Below are positions 1 through 9,278 of a stretch of DNA of 64,000 nt, one piece after another (within the stretch, counting starts at the first letter, position 1; the number at the start of each line of letters is the position of its first letter). The position numbers were made by a program, and so were the translations under genes. This DNA comes from Streptomyces sp. JH34. Lineage in GTDB: Bacteria > Actinomycetota > Actinomycetes > Streptomycetales > Streptomycetaceae. The notes under the pieces are model-generated. The model did not search any database and had not been told where the DNA came from. It saw only the letters and a list, made by a program, of their open reading frames with translations. The stretch lies in NCBI RefSeq assembly GCF_029428875.1, contig NZ_JAJSOO010000001.1:3472001-3536000 (forward strand). Reading direction: 5' to 3'.

Positions 1-1655
1 ACTGGCGCACGCACCACCAGTTCTTCCACGACAACCGCAAGCTGCTGGGCGAGGTCGAGGAGCTGGAGCACCGGGCCCGGCGCCGCGACATCCTCGTGGA
101 CGACGAGACGCTCTTCGACTTCTACGACCGGCGGATCCCGGAGCACATCGTCTCGGGGGCGCACTTCGACTCCTGGTGGAAGCACAAGCGCCACGACGAG
201 CCGGACGCGCTCGACTTCGAGCGCTCGATGCTCATCAACGAGAAGGCGGGGGCCGTCACCAAGGACGACTACCCCGACTCCTGGCGGCAGGGGAAGCTCA
301 AATTCCGGGTGACCTACCAGTTCGAGCCGGGCGCCGACGCCGACGGTGTGACCGTCCACGTCCCGCTCCAGGTCCTCAACCAGGTCACCTCCGAGGGTTT
401 CGACTGGCAGATCCCGGGCCTGCGGGACCAGGTCGTCACCGAGCTCATCCGCTCGCTGCCCAAGCCGATCCGCCGGCACTACGTCCCGGCCCCGGACTAC
501 GCGACGAAGTTCCTGGACCGTGCGGTCCCCCTGCAGGAGCCGCTTCCGCTGACGCTCGCCCGTGAGCTCCAGCGGATGGTCGGCGTCCCGGTCACGGCGG
601 ACGACTTCGACCTGTCACGCGTCCCGGACCACCTGAAGGTCACCTTCCGGATCACCGACGAGCGGCGCCGGAAGGTCGCCGAGGACAAGGACCTGGAGGC
701 GTTGAAGATCCAGCTACGCCCCAAGGCCCGCCAGGCCCTCTCCAAGGCCGCCGCGGCCACCGCGGGGCCCTCGGGCGAGTCCATCGAGCGTTCGGGCCTC
801 ACCGACTGGACGATCGGCACCCTGGACCGGGTCTTCGAGACCCGGAGGGCCGGCCAGCCCGTGAAGGCGTACCCGGCGCTCGTCGACCAGGGCGCGACCG
901 TCGCCGTACGGCTCTTCGACACGGAGGCCGAACAGCAGCAGCAGATGTGGCGCGGGACCCGCAGGCTGATCCTGCTGAACATCCCGGTGAATCCGGCCAA
1001 GTTCGCCTCGGACAAGCTCACCAACCAGCAGAAGCTGGCCCTGTCCCGCAATCCGCACGGCTCCATCCAGGCGCTGTTCGACGACTGCGCGACGGCGGCG
1101 GCCGACAGGCTGATCGCCGCGCACGGCGGCCCGGCCTGGGACGAGGCGTCGTTCCGGAAGCTGTACGACAAGGTGCGCGCCGACCTCGTGGACCTCACCG
1201 TCCGCACGATCGGCCAGGTGCAGCAGATCCTGGCGGCCTGGCAGGCCTGTGAGCGCCGGCTGAAGTCGACGAACAGCCTGGTCCTGATCAACAACGTCAC
1301 CGACGTGCGGGACCACCTGGCCCGACTCGTCCCGGCCGGGTTCGTCACGGCGACCGGGCTGCCCAGACTGCCCGACCTGATGCGCTATCTCGTCGCCGAG
1401 GACCGCCGGCTCCAGCAGATGCCGACGAACGTCCAGCGCGACACCACGCGCATGGAGAAGGTCCACGAGATGCAGGACGAGTACGCCTGGCTGCTCGAAC
1501 AGCTCCCGCAGGGGCGGCCCGTGCCCCAGGCGGTGCTGGACATCCGCTGGATGATCGAGGAACTGCGCGTGAGCTACTTCGCGCACGCGCTGGGCACCGC
1601 GCAGCCCGTCTCGGACAAGCGGATCGTGAAGGCGATCGACGCGGCGGCGCCGTGA
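1..1655 (+). CDS. hrpA: ATP-dependent RNA helicase HrpA, C-terminal part
   Basis: This is the 3' end of a large DEAH-box RNA helicase gene. The frame is open from base 3, so the gene begins upstream of the window; about 550 residues are visible. The text beginning WRTHHQFFHDNRKLL and the SGAHFDSWWK block belong to the long C-terminal region (DUF3418-like) that follows the helicase core in HrpA proteins. The ATPase motifs are outside the window. HrpA proteins act on mRNA or ribosome-bound RNA in the cytoplasm. In Streptomyces the gene lies beside bldC, as it does here. The stop codon is TGA at 1653-1655 and a tRNA gene follows. Confidence 0.93.
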   Translation, partial: WRTHHQFFHDNRKLLGEVEELEHRARRRDILVDDETLFDFYDRRIPEHIVSGAHFDSWWKHKRHDEPDALDFERSMLINEKAGAVTKDDYPDSWRQGKLKFRVTYQFEPGADADGVTVHVPLQVLNQVTSEGFDWQIPGLRDQVVTELIRSLPKPIRRHYVPAPDYATKFLDRAVPLQEPLPLTLARELQRMVGVPVTADDFDLSRVPDHLKVTFRITDERRRKVAEDKDLEALKIQLRPKARQALSKAAAATAGPSGESIERSGLTDWTIGTLDRVFETRRAGQPVKAYPALVDQGATVAVRLFDTEAEQQQQMWRGTRRLILLNIPVNPAKFASDKLTNQQKLALSRNPHGSIQALFDDCATAAADRLIAAHGGPAWDEASFRKLYDKVRADLVDLTVRTIGQVQQILAAWQACERRLKSTNSLVLINNVTDVRDHLARLVPAGFVTATGLPRLPDLMRYLVAEDRRLQQMPTNVQRDTTRMEKVHEMQDEYAWLLEQLPQGRPVPQAVLDIRWMIEELRVSYFAHALGTAQPVSDKRIVKAIDAAAP

Positions 1656-1700
1656 ACGGACCCCCCGTGAAGGCGTGACGGGAACCGCACTGTGAGTGAG

Positions 1701-1731
1701 TTCGACCTGGCCGCCGGACCTCCTGTACAGT
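1701..1731 (+). promoter_or_regulatory. tRNA-Asp promoter
   Basis: A -35-like TTCGAC (1701-1706) and a -10 TACAGT (1726-1731) are separated by 19 bp, about 40 nt before the tRNA. The same 19-bp spacing recurs before other tRNA genes in the window, which supports the call. Confidence 0.55.
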
Positions 1732-1771
1732 CTTGCTTCGCAGCAGGCCGCAAGGCAGGCAGCGAAAACCT

Positions 1772-1846
1772 GGTCCTGTGGAGCAGTTTGGAGTGCTCGC
1801 CACCCTGTCAAGGTGGAGGCCGCGGGTTCAAATCCCGTCAGGACCG
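1772..1846 (+). tRNA. tRNA-Asp (GTC)
   Basis: A complete cloverleaf of 75 nt: acceptor GGTCCTG pairs with CAGGACC, the anticodon stem is CCACC/GGTGG, and the loop CTGTCAA gives anticodon GTC. The T-loop is TTCAAAT. CCA is not encoded. Confidence 0.95.
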
Positions 1847-1853
1847 CAGTAGA

Positions 1854-1886
1854 CGAAAGCCCGGATCCTCTGGATCCGGGCTTTCG
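1854..1886 (+). terminator. Hairpin terminator after tRNA-Asp
   Basis: A perfect 15-bp stem (1854-1868 with 1872-1886) with a TCT loop lies just downstream of the tRNA. There is no T-tract, as is common for Streptomyces terminators. Confidence 0.8.
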
Positions 1887-1989
1887 CGCGTCTTGACGCC
1901 GCGCTCCCTGCGCGGGTAACTCCGTAGGACGGAGTCCGCACCCGTTTCCCTCGACGCGGGGCGGCCGGGTCCACCGGGAGGCCGCACGC

Positions 1990-2361
1990 ATGTCTGCGCC
2001 CACGGAAAAGCACGAGACCCGCGCGCTGTTGCGCGCCCACCTGGCGGCCGCCTCCGGCTACCGCCACCTCACCCACCGCTGTCCGATCTGCCACCGCCTC
2101 CTGCGGCTCGCCACGGAGCCCCTGACGGCCCCACAGGAGCCGTACAGGACCCAGGAGGCCGACAATGCGGCCGAGGCGCCACCGACCCCCGACACGCCCC
2201 CCGGCACCCCCGTGAGGGACACCGGGGCGCCGCCCCGCGCGGCCCGGCCGCGTGCGGTCGGCACCGAGGCCGGCGCGGAGGCTCACGCGGCCCCCTCCGG
2301 AGCCGGCCCCCGGGGTCGCCCCGACGTTCGCCCCGGGGACAAAAGTCCTCCCACGACATGA
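1990..2361 (+). CDS. Small CxxC hypothetical protein (DUF6274-like)
   Basis: A 123-residue protein of unknown function. The first about 45 residues form a conserved-looking block (KHETRALLRAHLAAASGYRH followed by CPICHRLLRL) with one CPxCH motif that might bind zinc. I recall small proteins of this type (DUF6274) beside bldC in Streptomyces. The remaining about 75 residues are Pro/Ala/Arg-rich and low complexity, longer than I expect for the family, so the tail may be recent extension after loss of an earlier stop. A GGGAGG ribosome-binding site sits 8 nt before the ATG. It is convergent with bldC across about 540 bp. Confidence 0.65.
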   Translation: MSAPTEKHETRALLRAHLAAASGYRHLTHRCPICHRLLRLATEPLTAPQEPYRTQEADNAAEAPPTPDTPPGTPVRDTGAPPRAARPRAVGTEAGAEAHAAPSGAGPRGRPDVRPGDKSPPTT

Positions 2362-2729
2362 CCATCCGCCGCAGCCAACCGCCCCCGCGCAGTGGCAGGC
2401 TCGTAGTCGGCAGGGCTCTGCAGGTGTGACGGGAGTCACCCAACCAGTTTTGGGCGGTGGGCACTTTACGCACTTCCTACAACTGGCGAATTTAATATGT
2501 GCAATTGCACTGCCCTGGAAGTACATCCCGGACCGTTCCACCCGAGCCGCCCCACGACACCCGGGACCCGGGCGAACAGTCCCGAACAACCCCGCCCACA
2601 GTCGCACGCGGCCTCCTCACAAACCGACCCGTCGGCAGGTTCGGGCGGCCGCTCGAGCGGTGCGGACGCCTCCGAGCACACCCCGGGCGCCGACGGGGCA
2701 CCGTCCGGAACACCCCCCGGACACAAAAA
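2362..2729. other. Intergenic region between the CxxC gene and bldC
   Basis: I see no convincing gene here. It holds a small inverted repeat GTGAC/GTCAC (2426-2439) and a perfect 12-bp palindrome GTGCAATTGCAC (2499-2510) inside an unusually AT-rich patch (about 2484-2510). Confidence 0.5.
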
Positions 2730-2763
2730 GATCGCGCTGGACCCGGCGGAGTCCAGCGCGATC
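2730..2763 (-). terminator. bldC intrinsic terminator
   Basis: A perfect 13-bp stem (2730-2742 with 2751-2763) has an 8-nt loop. Read on the minus strand it is followed by a run of five T (complement of 2725-2729). It lies 135 nt past the bldC stop. Confidence 0.85.
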
Positions 2764-2898
2764 GAACGACGTACCCGCATGTTCACAGGCATGGAGCCCG
2801 TTGGGGCGGGCACCCGTCGTATGGAGCTATGAGTGGGATCACCGGGGGTTGGGGGACCCTTCGGCGCCCTGCTGTGGCTTGCGGCGGCAGGGGGTGTG

Positions 2899-3105
2899 TC
2901 AGGCCTCGCTGCGCTGCTGCGGAATACCCGCAAGCAGTGCGCGGACCTCTGCCTCGCGGTATCGGCAATGCCCACCGAGCGTGCGGATGGACGTGAGCTT
3001 GCCAGCCTTCGCCCAACGGGTGACCGTCTTCGGGTCCACGCGGAACATCGTGGCGACCTCAGCCGGGGTCAGCAGCGGCTCGGCATCAGGGGTGCGAGCG
3101 GTCAT
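2899..3105 (-). CDS. bldC: Developmental regulator BldC
   Basis: A 68-residue protein that is essentially one MerR-type winged-helix DNA-binding domain. It opens MTARTPDAEPLLTPAEVATM and carries the FRVDPKTVTRWAKAGKL recognition region. BldC binds cooperatively to AT-rich direct repeats and delays the onset of sporulation in Streptomyces; it lacks the dimerisation coiled coil of normal MerR proteins. A GAGGAGG ribosome-binding site precedes the ATG. Its own terminator (2730-2763) and a long upstream region with repeats indicate a monocistronic unit. Length and sequence fit the family exactly. Confidence 0.97.
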   Translation of the reverse strand: MTARTPDAEPLLTPAEVATMFRVDPKTVTRWAKAGKLTSIRTLGGHCRYREAEVRALLAGIPQQRSEA

Positions 3106-3765
3106 GAGCGGCCTCCTCGGGAGAACCGAACCTTCTCGGTTCTTTCCTCTAAATTCTGCACCTTGACCCGCGTTGCCCGAAATGGCGGACGCGGGCCGAG
3201 TCGGTTATAGGACGAACGGCTTGTCCTCGGCACTACAACTACACCATCCGTCCAGCCACGTCGGCCAAACCGATGGAATTGCCCTCCCAGGTGTTCATCA
3301 GCGACGGAAGCCGATGGACCATGCCATAGCGGACAGTCACGCCCCAGTAACGATCAGTCACAGGACAACCAGGAGTCGTCAGAAGTCGTCAGACCCCCCA
3401 TAGCGTGCAATGCTGAGCATTCCACCCATAGTTGGGCGGACAGAGTCCTCCCCGGACTCCTTGTCCTATTTTGGCATGAGGAGTAGGGAAGGGCGCAAGG
3501 GCCCCGTTAGTGCTATCCGTCACGCTTGAGGCAAAGGCCCGGTTCGGGACGTAGGTCCCACGCCCCACGAACGGATTCTCGCCCCACCTGTCACACGCAT
3601 CACACCCGGGTCGGGTTCACGGCCCGTCAGTTGCCGTCAGGACATCTCCGTTCACCTCCGCCGGACTCCCTCGGCGTCCTCGAATGTCGGACACCTCACA
3701 GGATGTCTCTTCCCTGTCGATAGCGCCTCTATGCGGCGTTGCATTGCGATTGGCACCGCTTCGGG
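3106..3765. other. bldC upstream regulatory region
   Basis: There is no supported gene in these 660 bp. Visible signals are an 8-bp inverted repeat AGAACCGA/TCGGTTCT (3122-3129, 3136-3143) about 16 bp before the bldC start, an AT-rich stretch at 3147-3158, a perfect tandem repeat of AGTCGTCAGA (3374-3393), and a GAGTCC/GGACTC hairpin (3443-3459) followed by a T-rich run. Confidence 0.55.
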
Positions 3766-4608
3766 CTAGTTGGAGGATTGTAGGTCGCGCACCGCACGCC
3801 AGCGTGCCGCGAGCCGCCCGTAGGCGACACCCGCCGCGTCGTTGTCCCCCTCACGCAGCGCCGCGATGCCCTCGGCCACATCGGCGGCCGACCGGTCACC
3901 GGTGAGCTGCTCGGCGCTCAGGGCGTGAACCAGCCCGCCGTAGTCCAGCTCGACCATGGCGCGGGGGTGGAACTCCTCCAGCCAGCGGCCCACCTCCACC
4001 AGCCCCTCGGTCAGCGGCCCTTCGTCGACGGTCTCCCGCAGGGTCCGCAGCGCCCGGGCCAACCGTCGCCGCGCCTGCACCATCGGCGTCCGGTAGCGGA
4101 GCAGCCGGCCCTCGGCGCTGCCGCCGGTCACGCACTCCCGTTCCTCGTCGTCGAACAGGACGAACCAGCGCACCGGCACGTGCCACACCGTGGTCCGGAT
4201 CCAGGGACGTGCGTCCGGATTCCTCTCGGTCCACCGCTCGTGGTCCGCCGTCGCCTGCCCCCGCACCACCGGGGGCAGAACCGCGTCCAGCACAGTGGCC
4301 GGAAACAGACCTCCCAGTTCGCTCATCGCCAGCCAGCCGCGCATCCGGGTCCTCCACGGGCAGACGCAGATCACCCCGTCGACCACAGCGACGAAGGCGT
4401 CCCCGCTCTCGTGCACGGGCACCGCCACCGGAGGGGTGGGGACCAGGCCGGCCAGCGAGCCGCGCAGCTCGTCCTGGGCCGTGGGGAGGTCCACGCGCCG
4501 GGCGTAACGCGTCCAGTGGCCCCGTTCGGGTTCACCGAAGGCGGCGAGCGGCTCGTACACCCGCAGGTAGGACGCGTAAGGGACGAGCACCGAAGACACC
4601 ACCGACAT
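3766..4608 (-). CDS. Conserved hypothetical protein
   Basis: A 280-residue protein of unknown function lying between bldC and vdh, the place where S. coelicolor has an uncharacterised gene. I chose the ATG giving [20 protein letters not shown]; an in-frame ATG 10 codons upstream (4638) is possible. No signal peptide or membrane segment is evident. The middle holds a Trp-rich block ([20 protein letters not shown]) and the C-terminal third is Ala/Arg-rich and probably helical. It is divergent from vdh. Confidence 0.7.
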   Translation of the reverse strand: MSVVSSVLVPYASYLRVYEPLAAFGEPERGHWTRYARRVDLPTAQDELRGSLAGLVPTPPVAVPVHESGDAFVAVVDGVICVCPWRTRMRGWLAMSELGGLFPATVLDAVLPPVVRGQATADHERWTERNPDARPWIRTTVWHVPVRWFVLFDDEERECVTGGSAEGRLLRYRTPMVQARRRLARALRTLRETVDEGPLTEGLVEVGRWLEEFHPRAMVELDYGGLVHALSAEQLTGDRSAADVAEGIAALREGDNDAAGVAYGRLAARWRAVRDLQSSN

Positions 4609-4785
4609 GCGGTAGATCGTGTCACGGCCGTACTCCACAGGGGGGTGATGCCGGGGAGGGGAACAGATCTGCGCGTCGCGAGGACTTACGCTCTTGCCCA
4701 GTCGACCGGCCGGGTGCCGGTCGGTCCGGGACCCTCCCCACCTTCAGGAGGGTCTTCCGCCGCTTCGTACTTGGGAGTCACCACC

Positions 4786-5877
4786 GTGACCGATGTGACC
4801 GGCGTACCCGTCGACGTGCTCCGCACCCTGTTCCACTCGGATCAGGGAGGCCATGAGCAGGTCGTGATCTGCCAGGACCGCGCCAGCGGTCTCAAGGCCG
4901 TCATCGCCATCCACTCCACCGCCCTGGGCCCGGCCCTCGGAGGGACCCGCTTCTATCCGTACGCCTCCGAGGAGGAGGCCGTCGCGGACGCGCTGAACCT
5001 GTCGCGCGGCATGTCGTACAAGAACGCCATGGCCGGCCTGGACCACGGCGGCGGCAAGGCCGTGGTCATCGGCGACCCCGCCCTGATCAAGTCCGAGGAA
5101 CTGCTCCTGGCCTACGGCCGGTTCGTGGCGTCCCTCGGCGGACGCTATGTGACCGCCTGTGATGTCGGCACGTACGTCGCCGACATGGACGTCGTCGCCC
5201 GCGAGTGCCGCTGGACCACCGGCCGCTCCCCCGAGAACGGCGGCGCCGGCGACTCGTCCGTCCTCACCGCGTTCGGCGTCTTCCAGGGGATGCGGGCCTC
5301 CGCACAGCACCTGTGGGGAGACCCGACACTGCGTGGCCGCAAGGTCGGCGTCGCGGGGGTCGGCAAGGTCGGCCACCACCTGGTCGCACACCTGCTGAGC
5401 GACGGTGCCGAGGTCGTGGTGACGGACGTCCGCGAGGAGTCCGTACGCCGGGTCACCGACCTGCACCCCGAGGTCTCCGTCGCCGCGGACACCGACGCGC
5501 TGATCCGCACCGAGGGACTCGACATCTACGCCCCGTGCGCGCTCGGCGGCGCGCTGAACGACGAGACCGTGCCGGTGCTCACCGCCAAGGTGGTGTGCGG
5601 TGCCGCCAACAACCAGCTCGCGCACCCGGGCATCGAGAAGGACCTTGCCGACCGATCGGTTCTGTACGCACCGGACTACGTGGTGAACGCCGGTGGCGTC
5701 ATCCAGGTCGCCGACGAGCTCAACGGTTTCGACTTCGACCGGTGCAAGGCGAAGGCCACGAAGATCTTCGACACCACGCTGGCCATATTCGCACGTGCGA
5801 AGGCGGACGGAATTCCGCCGGCCGCCGCGGCCGACCGGATCGCCGAGCAGCGGATGGCGGACGCCCGCCGTCCCTGA
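4786..5877 (+). CDS. vdh: Valine (branched-chain amino acid) dehydrogenase
   Basis: A 363-residue NAD-dependent dehydrogenase that oxidatively deaminates valine and related branched-chain amino acids to 2-oxo acids, supplying branched acyl-CoA precursors in Streptomyces. The N-terminal Glu/Leu/Phe/Val dehydrogenase domain holds the dimer and substrate region, with the glycine-rich [11 protein letters not shown] segment containing the catalytic Lys. The Rossmann domain has [12 protein letters not shown], the GxGxxG-type dinucleotide site, near residue 190. The GTG start (VTDVTG) aligns with the start I recall for S. coelicolor Vdh and length is within one residue. A GGGAG ribosome-binding site lies about 8 nt upstream. 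Confidence 0.95.
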   Translation: MTDVTGVPVDVLRTLFHSDQGGHEQVVICQDRASGLKAVIAIHSTALGPALGGTRFYPYASEEEAVADALNLSRGMSYKNAMAGLDHGGGKAVVIGDPALIKSEELLLAYGRFVASLGGRYVTACDVGTYVADMDVVARECRWTTGRSPENGGAGDSSVLTAFGVFQGMRASAQHLWGDPTLRGRKVGVAGVGKVGHHLVAHLLSDGAEVVVTDVREESVRRVTDLHPEVSVAADTDALIRTEGLDIYAPCALGGALNDETVPVLTAKVVCGAANNQLAHPGIEKDLADRSVLYAPDYVVNAGGVIQVADELNGFDFDRCKAKATKIFDTTLAIFARAKADGIPPAAAADRIAEQRMADARRP

Positions 5878-6221
5878 CACGTCGCGGAGGTGTCCGGCGC
5901 CCGTCACCGAGCTGTCCATGAGCCCGGTGGCGGGCCCCTGTACGGGCGGGGAGGACGGCGGGCCGTCCACAGGGAGACAAGACTCACTCCGGTCGGCGGG
6001 TCGGCCGTCCACAAGAGGTTAAAATCAGGGTTGACCAGCGAGGACGGGCTCCTCTTCGGTCCTGCACAGCGGCACGTGATGCGGGCGGCGTACCGTATGG
6101 CCGAGGAAGCAGGTACGGTTAAAGCCACGGGCGCGGTCTCTCAGCCGAGAGTCCGTCCCGAAACATGAACGCGTGTCAAGACTCTGGGGCCGTCGAGCCC
6201 CGTCACCGAGGGGGTCGAGCC
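5878..6221. other. Leader and promoter region of the DUF3073 gene
   Basis: There is no supported gene. From about 6088 the plus strand can fold into several helices: ACCGTA/TACGGT (6092-6097 with 6114-6119), an interrupted hairpin closed by CGGG/CCCG (6128-6160) with CTCTC/GAGAG at its tip, and GGGGC/GCCCC (6186-6201) just before the ribosome-binding site. A TTGACC at 6030-6035 could be a -35 element. This may be a structured 5' leader. Confidence 0.4.
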
Positions 6222-6479
6222 ATGGGGCGCGGCCGGGCAAAGGCCAAGCAGACCAAGGTCGCCCGCCAGCTGAAGTACAGCAGCGGCGGGACTGACCTGT
6301 CACGTCTGGCCAATGAGCTGGGCGCATCGCCTTCGAGTCAACCACCGAACGCCGAGCCGTTCGAGGACGACGACGAGGAAGATGACCCGTACGCACAGTA
6401 CGCGGATCTGTACAACGACGACGAGGACGCGGACGAGGACGACCAGTCCGGTCCGTCGTCACAGCGCCGCGGCGCTTGA
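6222..6479 (+). CDS. DUF3073 family protein
   Basis: An 85-residue protein of unknown function. The conserved N-terminus MGRGRAKAKQTKVARQLKYS is strongly basic and nucleic-acid-binding-like; the C-terminus is very acidic (EDDDEEDDPYAQYADLYNDD). Families with this layout occur beside purF/purM across actinobacteria, including mycobacteria, in the same convergent arrangement seen here. An upstream in-frame ATG (6165) is rejected because the conserved block starts at 6222 behind a GAGGGGG ribosome-binding site. Confidence 0.9.
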   Translation: MGRGRAKAKQTKVARQLKYSSGGTDLSRLANELGASPSSQPPNAEPFEDDDEEDDPYAQYADLYNDDEDADEDDQSGPSSQRRGA

Positions 6480-6496
6480 CCTCGCGCTGACACATC

Positions 6497-6526
6497 AACC
6501 CGGTCCGGGCCTGCCCGGACCGGGTT
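6497..6526. terminator. Terminator between the DUF3073 gene and purM
   Basis: A 13-bp perfect stem (6497-6509 with 6514-6526) with a CCTG loop lies between two convergent genes, so it may serve both strands. Confidence 0.75.
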
Positions 6527-6617
6527 CTGTGCTGTCCGGGCACGGAGCGTCCCCGCCCCGCGTCGATGAGGCGCCCCCGCCGGCCCGGTGGTGTGACGGG
6601 CCGGCGGTCATGACGTC

Positions 6618-7691
6618 CTACCGTGCGTAGCTGCCGGTCAGCTCGGCGCCCGTGGCGTGGTCACCGCGCTCGGTGATCTCACCGGCGACCCAGGAGTCGA
6701 CACCCCGGTCGGCCAGCGTCGTCAGAGCGACGTCCACCGAATCGGCCGGGACGACGGCGATCATGCCGACGCCCATGTTGAGCGTCTTCTCCAGCTCCAG
6801 CTGCTCGACCTGCCCGGCCTTGCCGACGAGGTCGAAGACGGCGCCCGGCGTCCAGGTGGAACGGTCGACCGTGGCGTGCAGCGCGTCCGGGATCACCCGG
6901 GCCAGGTTGTTGGCCAGGCCACCGCCGGTGACATGGCTGAAGCCGTGCACCTCGGTCGTGCGGGTCAGCGCCAGACAGTCCAGGGAGTAGATCCTGGTGG
7001 GCTCCAGGAGCTCCTCGCCGAGCGTCCTGCCGAACTCCTCGACCTGCCGGTCCAGGGTCCAGCCGGCCCGGTCGAAGACCACGTGGCGCACGAGCGAGTA
7101 CCCGTTCGAGTGAAGACCGGACGATGCCATCGCGATCACGGCGTCACCCTTACGGATACGGTCCGGACCGAGCAGGAGGTCGGCCTCGACCACACCCGTC
7201 CCGGCACCGGCGACGTCGAAGTCGTCCGGACCCAGCAGGCCCGGGTGCTCGGCCGTCTCTCCGCCGACCAGGGCGCAGCCGGCGAGGACGCAGCCCTCGG
7301 CGATGCCCTTCACGATGGCCGCGACACGCTCGGGATGCACCTTGCCGACGCAGATGTAGTCGGTCATGAAGAGCGGCTCCGCGCCGCACACGACCAGGTC
7401 GTCGACGACCATGCCGACGAGGTCGTGCCCGATGGTGTCGTACACGCCCATCTGCCGGGCCAGATCGACCTTCGTGCCGACGCCGTCGGTGGCGGAGGCG
7501 AGCAGGGGGCGCTCGTAACGCTTGAGCGCCGAGGCGTCGAAGAGGCCGGCGAAACCGCCGAGGCCGCCGAGGCCCGCGACCTCGGGGCGCTGCGTCTTCT
7601 TCACCCACTCCTTCATCAGCTCGACGGCGCGGTCACCGGCTTCGATGTCGACGCCCGCCGCAGCGTAGGAAGCACCTGTTGTCTCAGACAT
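6618..7691 (-). CDS. purM: Phosphoribosylformylglycinamidine cyclo-ligase (AIR synthetase)
   Basis: A 357-residue PurM. It closes FGAM to AIR using ATP, the fifth step of purine synthesis. Family marks are DGVGTK (residues 69-74), the HDLVGMVVDDLV segment and GGETAEHPG (143-151). Length is normal for the family. It lies 60 bp downstream of purF on the same strand and is probably cotranscribed with it. The C-terminus ends at a stop facing the DUF3073 gene. Confidence 0.97.
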   Translation of the reverse strand: MSETTGASYAAAGVDIEAGDRAVELMKEWVKKTQRPEVAGLGGLGGFAGLFDASALKRYERPLLASATDGVGTKVDLARQMGVYDTIGHDLVGMVVDDLVVCGAEPLFMTDYICVGKVHPERVAAIVKGIAEGCVLAGCALVGGETAEHPGLLGPDDFDVAGAGTGVVEADLLLGPDRIRKGDAVIAMASSGLHSNGYSLVRHVVFDRAGWTLDRQVEEFGRTLGEELLEPTRIYSLDCLALTRTTEVHGFSHVTGGGLANNLARVIPDALHATVDRSTWTPGAVFDLVGKAGQVEQLELEKTLNMGVGMIAVVPADSVDVALTTLADRGVDSWVAGEITERGDHATGAELTGSYAR

Positions 7692-7751
7692 TGCCCGGGA
7701 TCTTTCGTGTGGGAGTACGGGGCTGGTGGGGAAGCAGCCGGTCGGTCCGGG

Positions 7752-9278
7752 TCACGGACGACGCAGCGCGTCGGCCGCCGCGGTCGCGGCGGGGCCGGCC
7801 GCCAGCTCGGTCTCCAGCAGCTGCTTGCCGAGCAGTTCCGGGTCCGGGAGCTCCATCGGGTATTCGCCGTCGAAGCAGGCGCGGCAGAGGTTCGGCTTGG
7901 CGATCGTCGTCGCCTCGACCATCGCGTCGAGCGAGATGTACGCGAGGGAGTCGGCCCCCATGGAGGTGCCGATCTCGTCCACGGACATGCCGTTGGCGAT
8001 CAGCTCGGCGCGCGTCGCGAAGTCGATGCCGAAGAAGCAGGGCCACTTCACGGGCGGCGAGGAGATCCGGATGTGGATCTCGGCGGCGCCCGCCTCGCGG
8101 AGCATCCTCACCAGGGCTCGCTGGGTGTTGCCGCGGACGATCGAGTCGTCGACGACCACCAGGCGCTTGCCCTTGATGACTTCCTTGAGGGGGTTGAGCT
8201 TCAGCCGGATACCCAGCTGACGGATGGTCTGCGAGGGCTGGATGAAGGTCCGGCCGACATAGGCGTTCTTGACCAGCCCGGCTCCGAACGGAATTCCGCT
8301 CGCCTCCGCGTAACCGATCGCCGCGGGGGTTCCCGATTCCGGCGTCGCTATGACCAGATCCGCGTCGACGGGAGCCTCGGCCGCCAGCTTCCGGCCCATC
8401 TCCACACGGGAGAGGTAGACGTTCCGACCGGCGATGTCGGTGTCGGGGCGGGCCAGGTAGACGTACTCGAAGACACAGCCCTTGGGCTTCGCTTCTGCGA
8501 AGCGAGAGGTGCGCAGGCCGTTCTCGTCGATGGCGACGAGCTCGCCCGGCTCGATCTCGCGGACGTAGCTGGCACCGCAGATGTCGAGGGCGGCGGACTC
8601 GGAGGCCACCACCCAGCCACGCTCGAGCCGGCCGAGGACCAGCGGGCGGATGCCCTGCGGGTCACGGGCGGCGTAGAGCGTGTGCTCGTCCATGAAGACC
8701 AGCGAGAAGGCACCCTTGACCTCGGGAAGCACCTTGGCGGCGGCCTCCTCGATGGTGAGCGGCTTGTCGTCTTCGTCTCTCTGGCCGGCGAGCAGCGCGG
8801 TCACCAGGTCGGTGTCGTTCGTCGCCGCGACCTGGGTCGCACGGCCGTCCTTGCGCGGAAGGTCGGCGACCATCCCGGCGAGCTGGGCCGTGTTGACCAG
8901 GTTGCCGTTGTGACCCAGGGCGATCGAGCCGTGCGCGGTGGCACGGAACGTCGGCTGCGCGTTCTCCCACACCGAGGCACCGGTGGTGGAGTAGCGGGCA
9001 TGACCGACCGCGATATGGCCCTGGAGCGAACCCAGAGACGTTTCGTCGAAGACCTGCGAGACCAGTCCCATGTCTTTGAAGACCAGGATCTGGGACCCGT
9101 TGCTCACTGCGATGCCCGCGGACTCCTGTCCACGGTGCTGCAGGGCATACAGTCCGAAATAGGTGAGCTTGGCGACCTCTTCACCCGGAGCCCAGACACC
9201 GAAGACGCCGCAAGCGTCCTGGGGGCCTTTCTCTCCGGGGAGCAGGTCGTGGTTGAGTCGTCCATCACCACGAGGCAC
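7752..9278 (-). CDS. purF: Amidophosphoribosyltransferase
   Basis: A 508-residue PurF that makes 5-phosphoribosylamine from PRPP and glutamine, the committed step of purine synthesis. The N-terminal Ntn glutaminase domain has its nucleophile at Cys23 (DACGVFGVW) behind a propeptide that is expected to be cleaved. The C-terminal phosphoribosyltransferase domain has the PRPP loop VVVDDSIVRGNT. Cysteines in KWPCFFGID and NLCRACF fit the Fe-S cluster ligands of the Bacillus-type enzyme. It is first in a purF-purM unit. Confidence 0.97.
   Translation of the reverse strand: MPRGDGRLNHDLLPGEKGPQDACGVFGVWAPGEEVAKLTYFGLYALQHRGQESAGIAVSNGSQILVFKDMGLVSQVFDETSLGSLQGHIAVGHARYSTTGASVWENAQPTFRATAHGSIALGHNGNLVNTAQLAGMVADLPRKDGRATQVAATNDTDLVTALLAGQRDEDDKPLTIEEAAAKVLPEVKGAFSLVFMDEHTLYAARDPQGIRPLVLGRLERGWVVASESAALDICGASYVREIEPGELVAIDENGLRTSRFAEAKPKGCVFEYVYLARPDTDIAGRNVYLSRVEMGRKLAAEAPVDADLVIATPESGTPAAIGYAEASGIPFGAGLVKNAYVGRTFIQPSQTIRQLGIRLKLNPLKEVIKGKRLVVVDDSIVRGNTQRALVRMLREAGAAEIHIRISSPPVKWPCFFGIDFATRAELIANGMSVDEIGTSMGADSLAYISLDAMVEATTIAKPNLCRACFDGEYPMELPDPELLGKQLLETELAAGPAATAAADALRRP

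Noticed and set aside
3443..3475. Intrinsic terminator on the plus strand before bldC
   Set aside because: The stem is only 6 bp and no plus-strand gene precedes it within 1 kb; kept only as a note in the upstream region.
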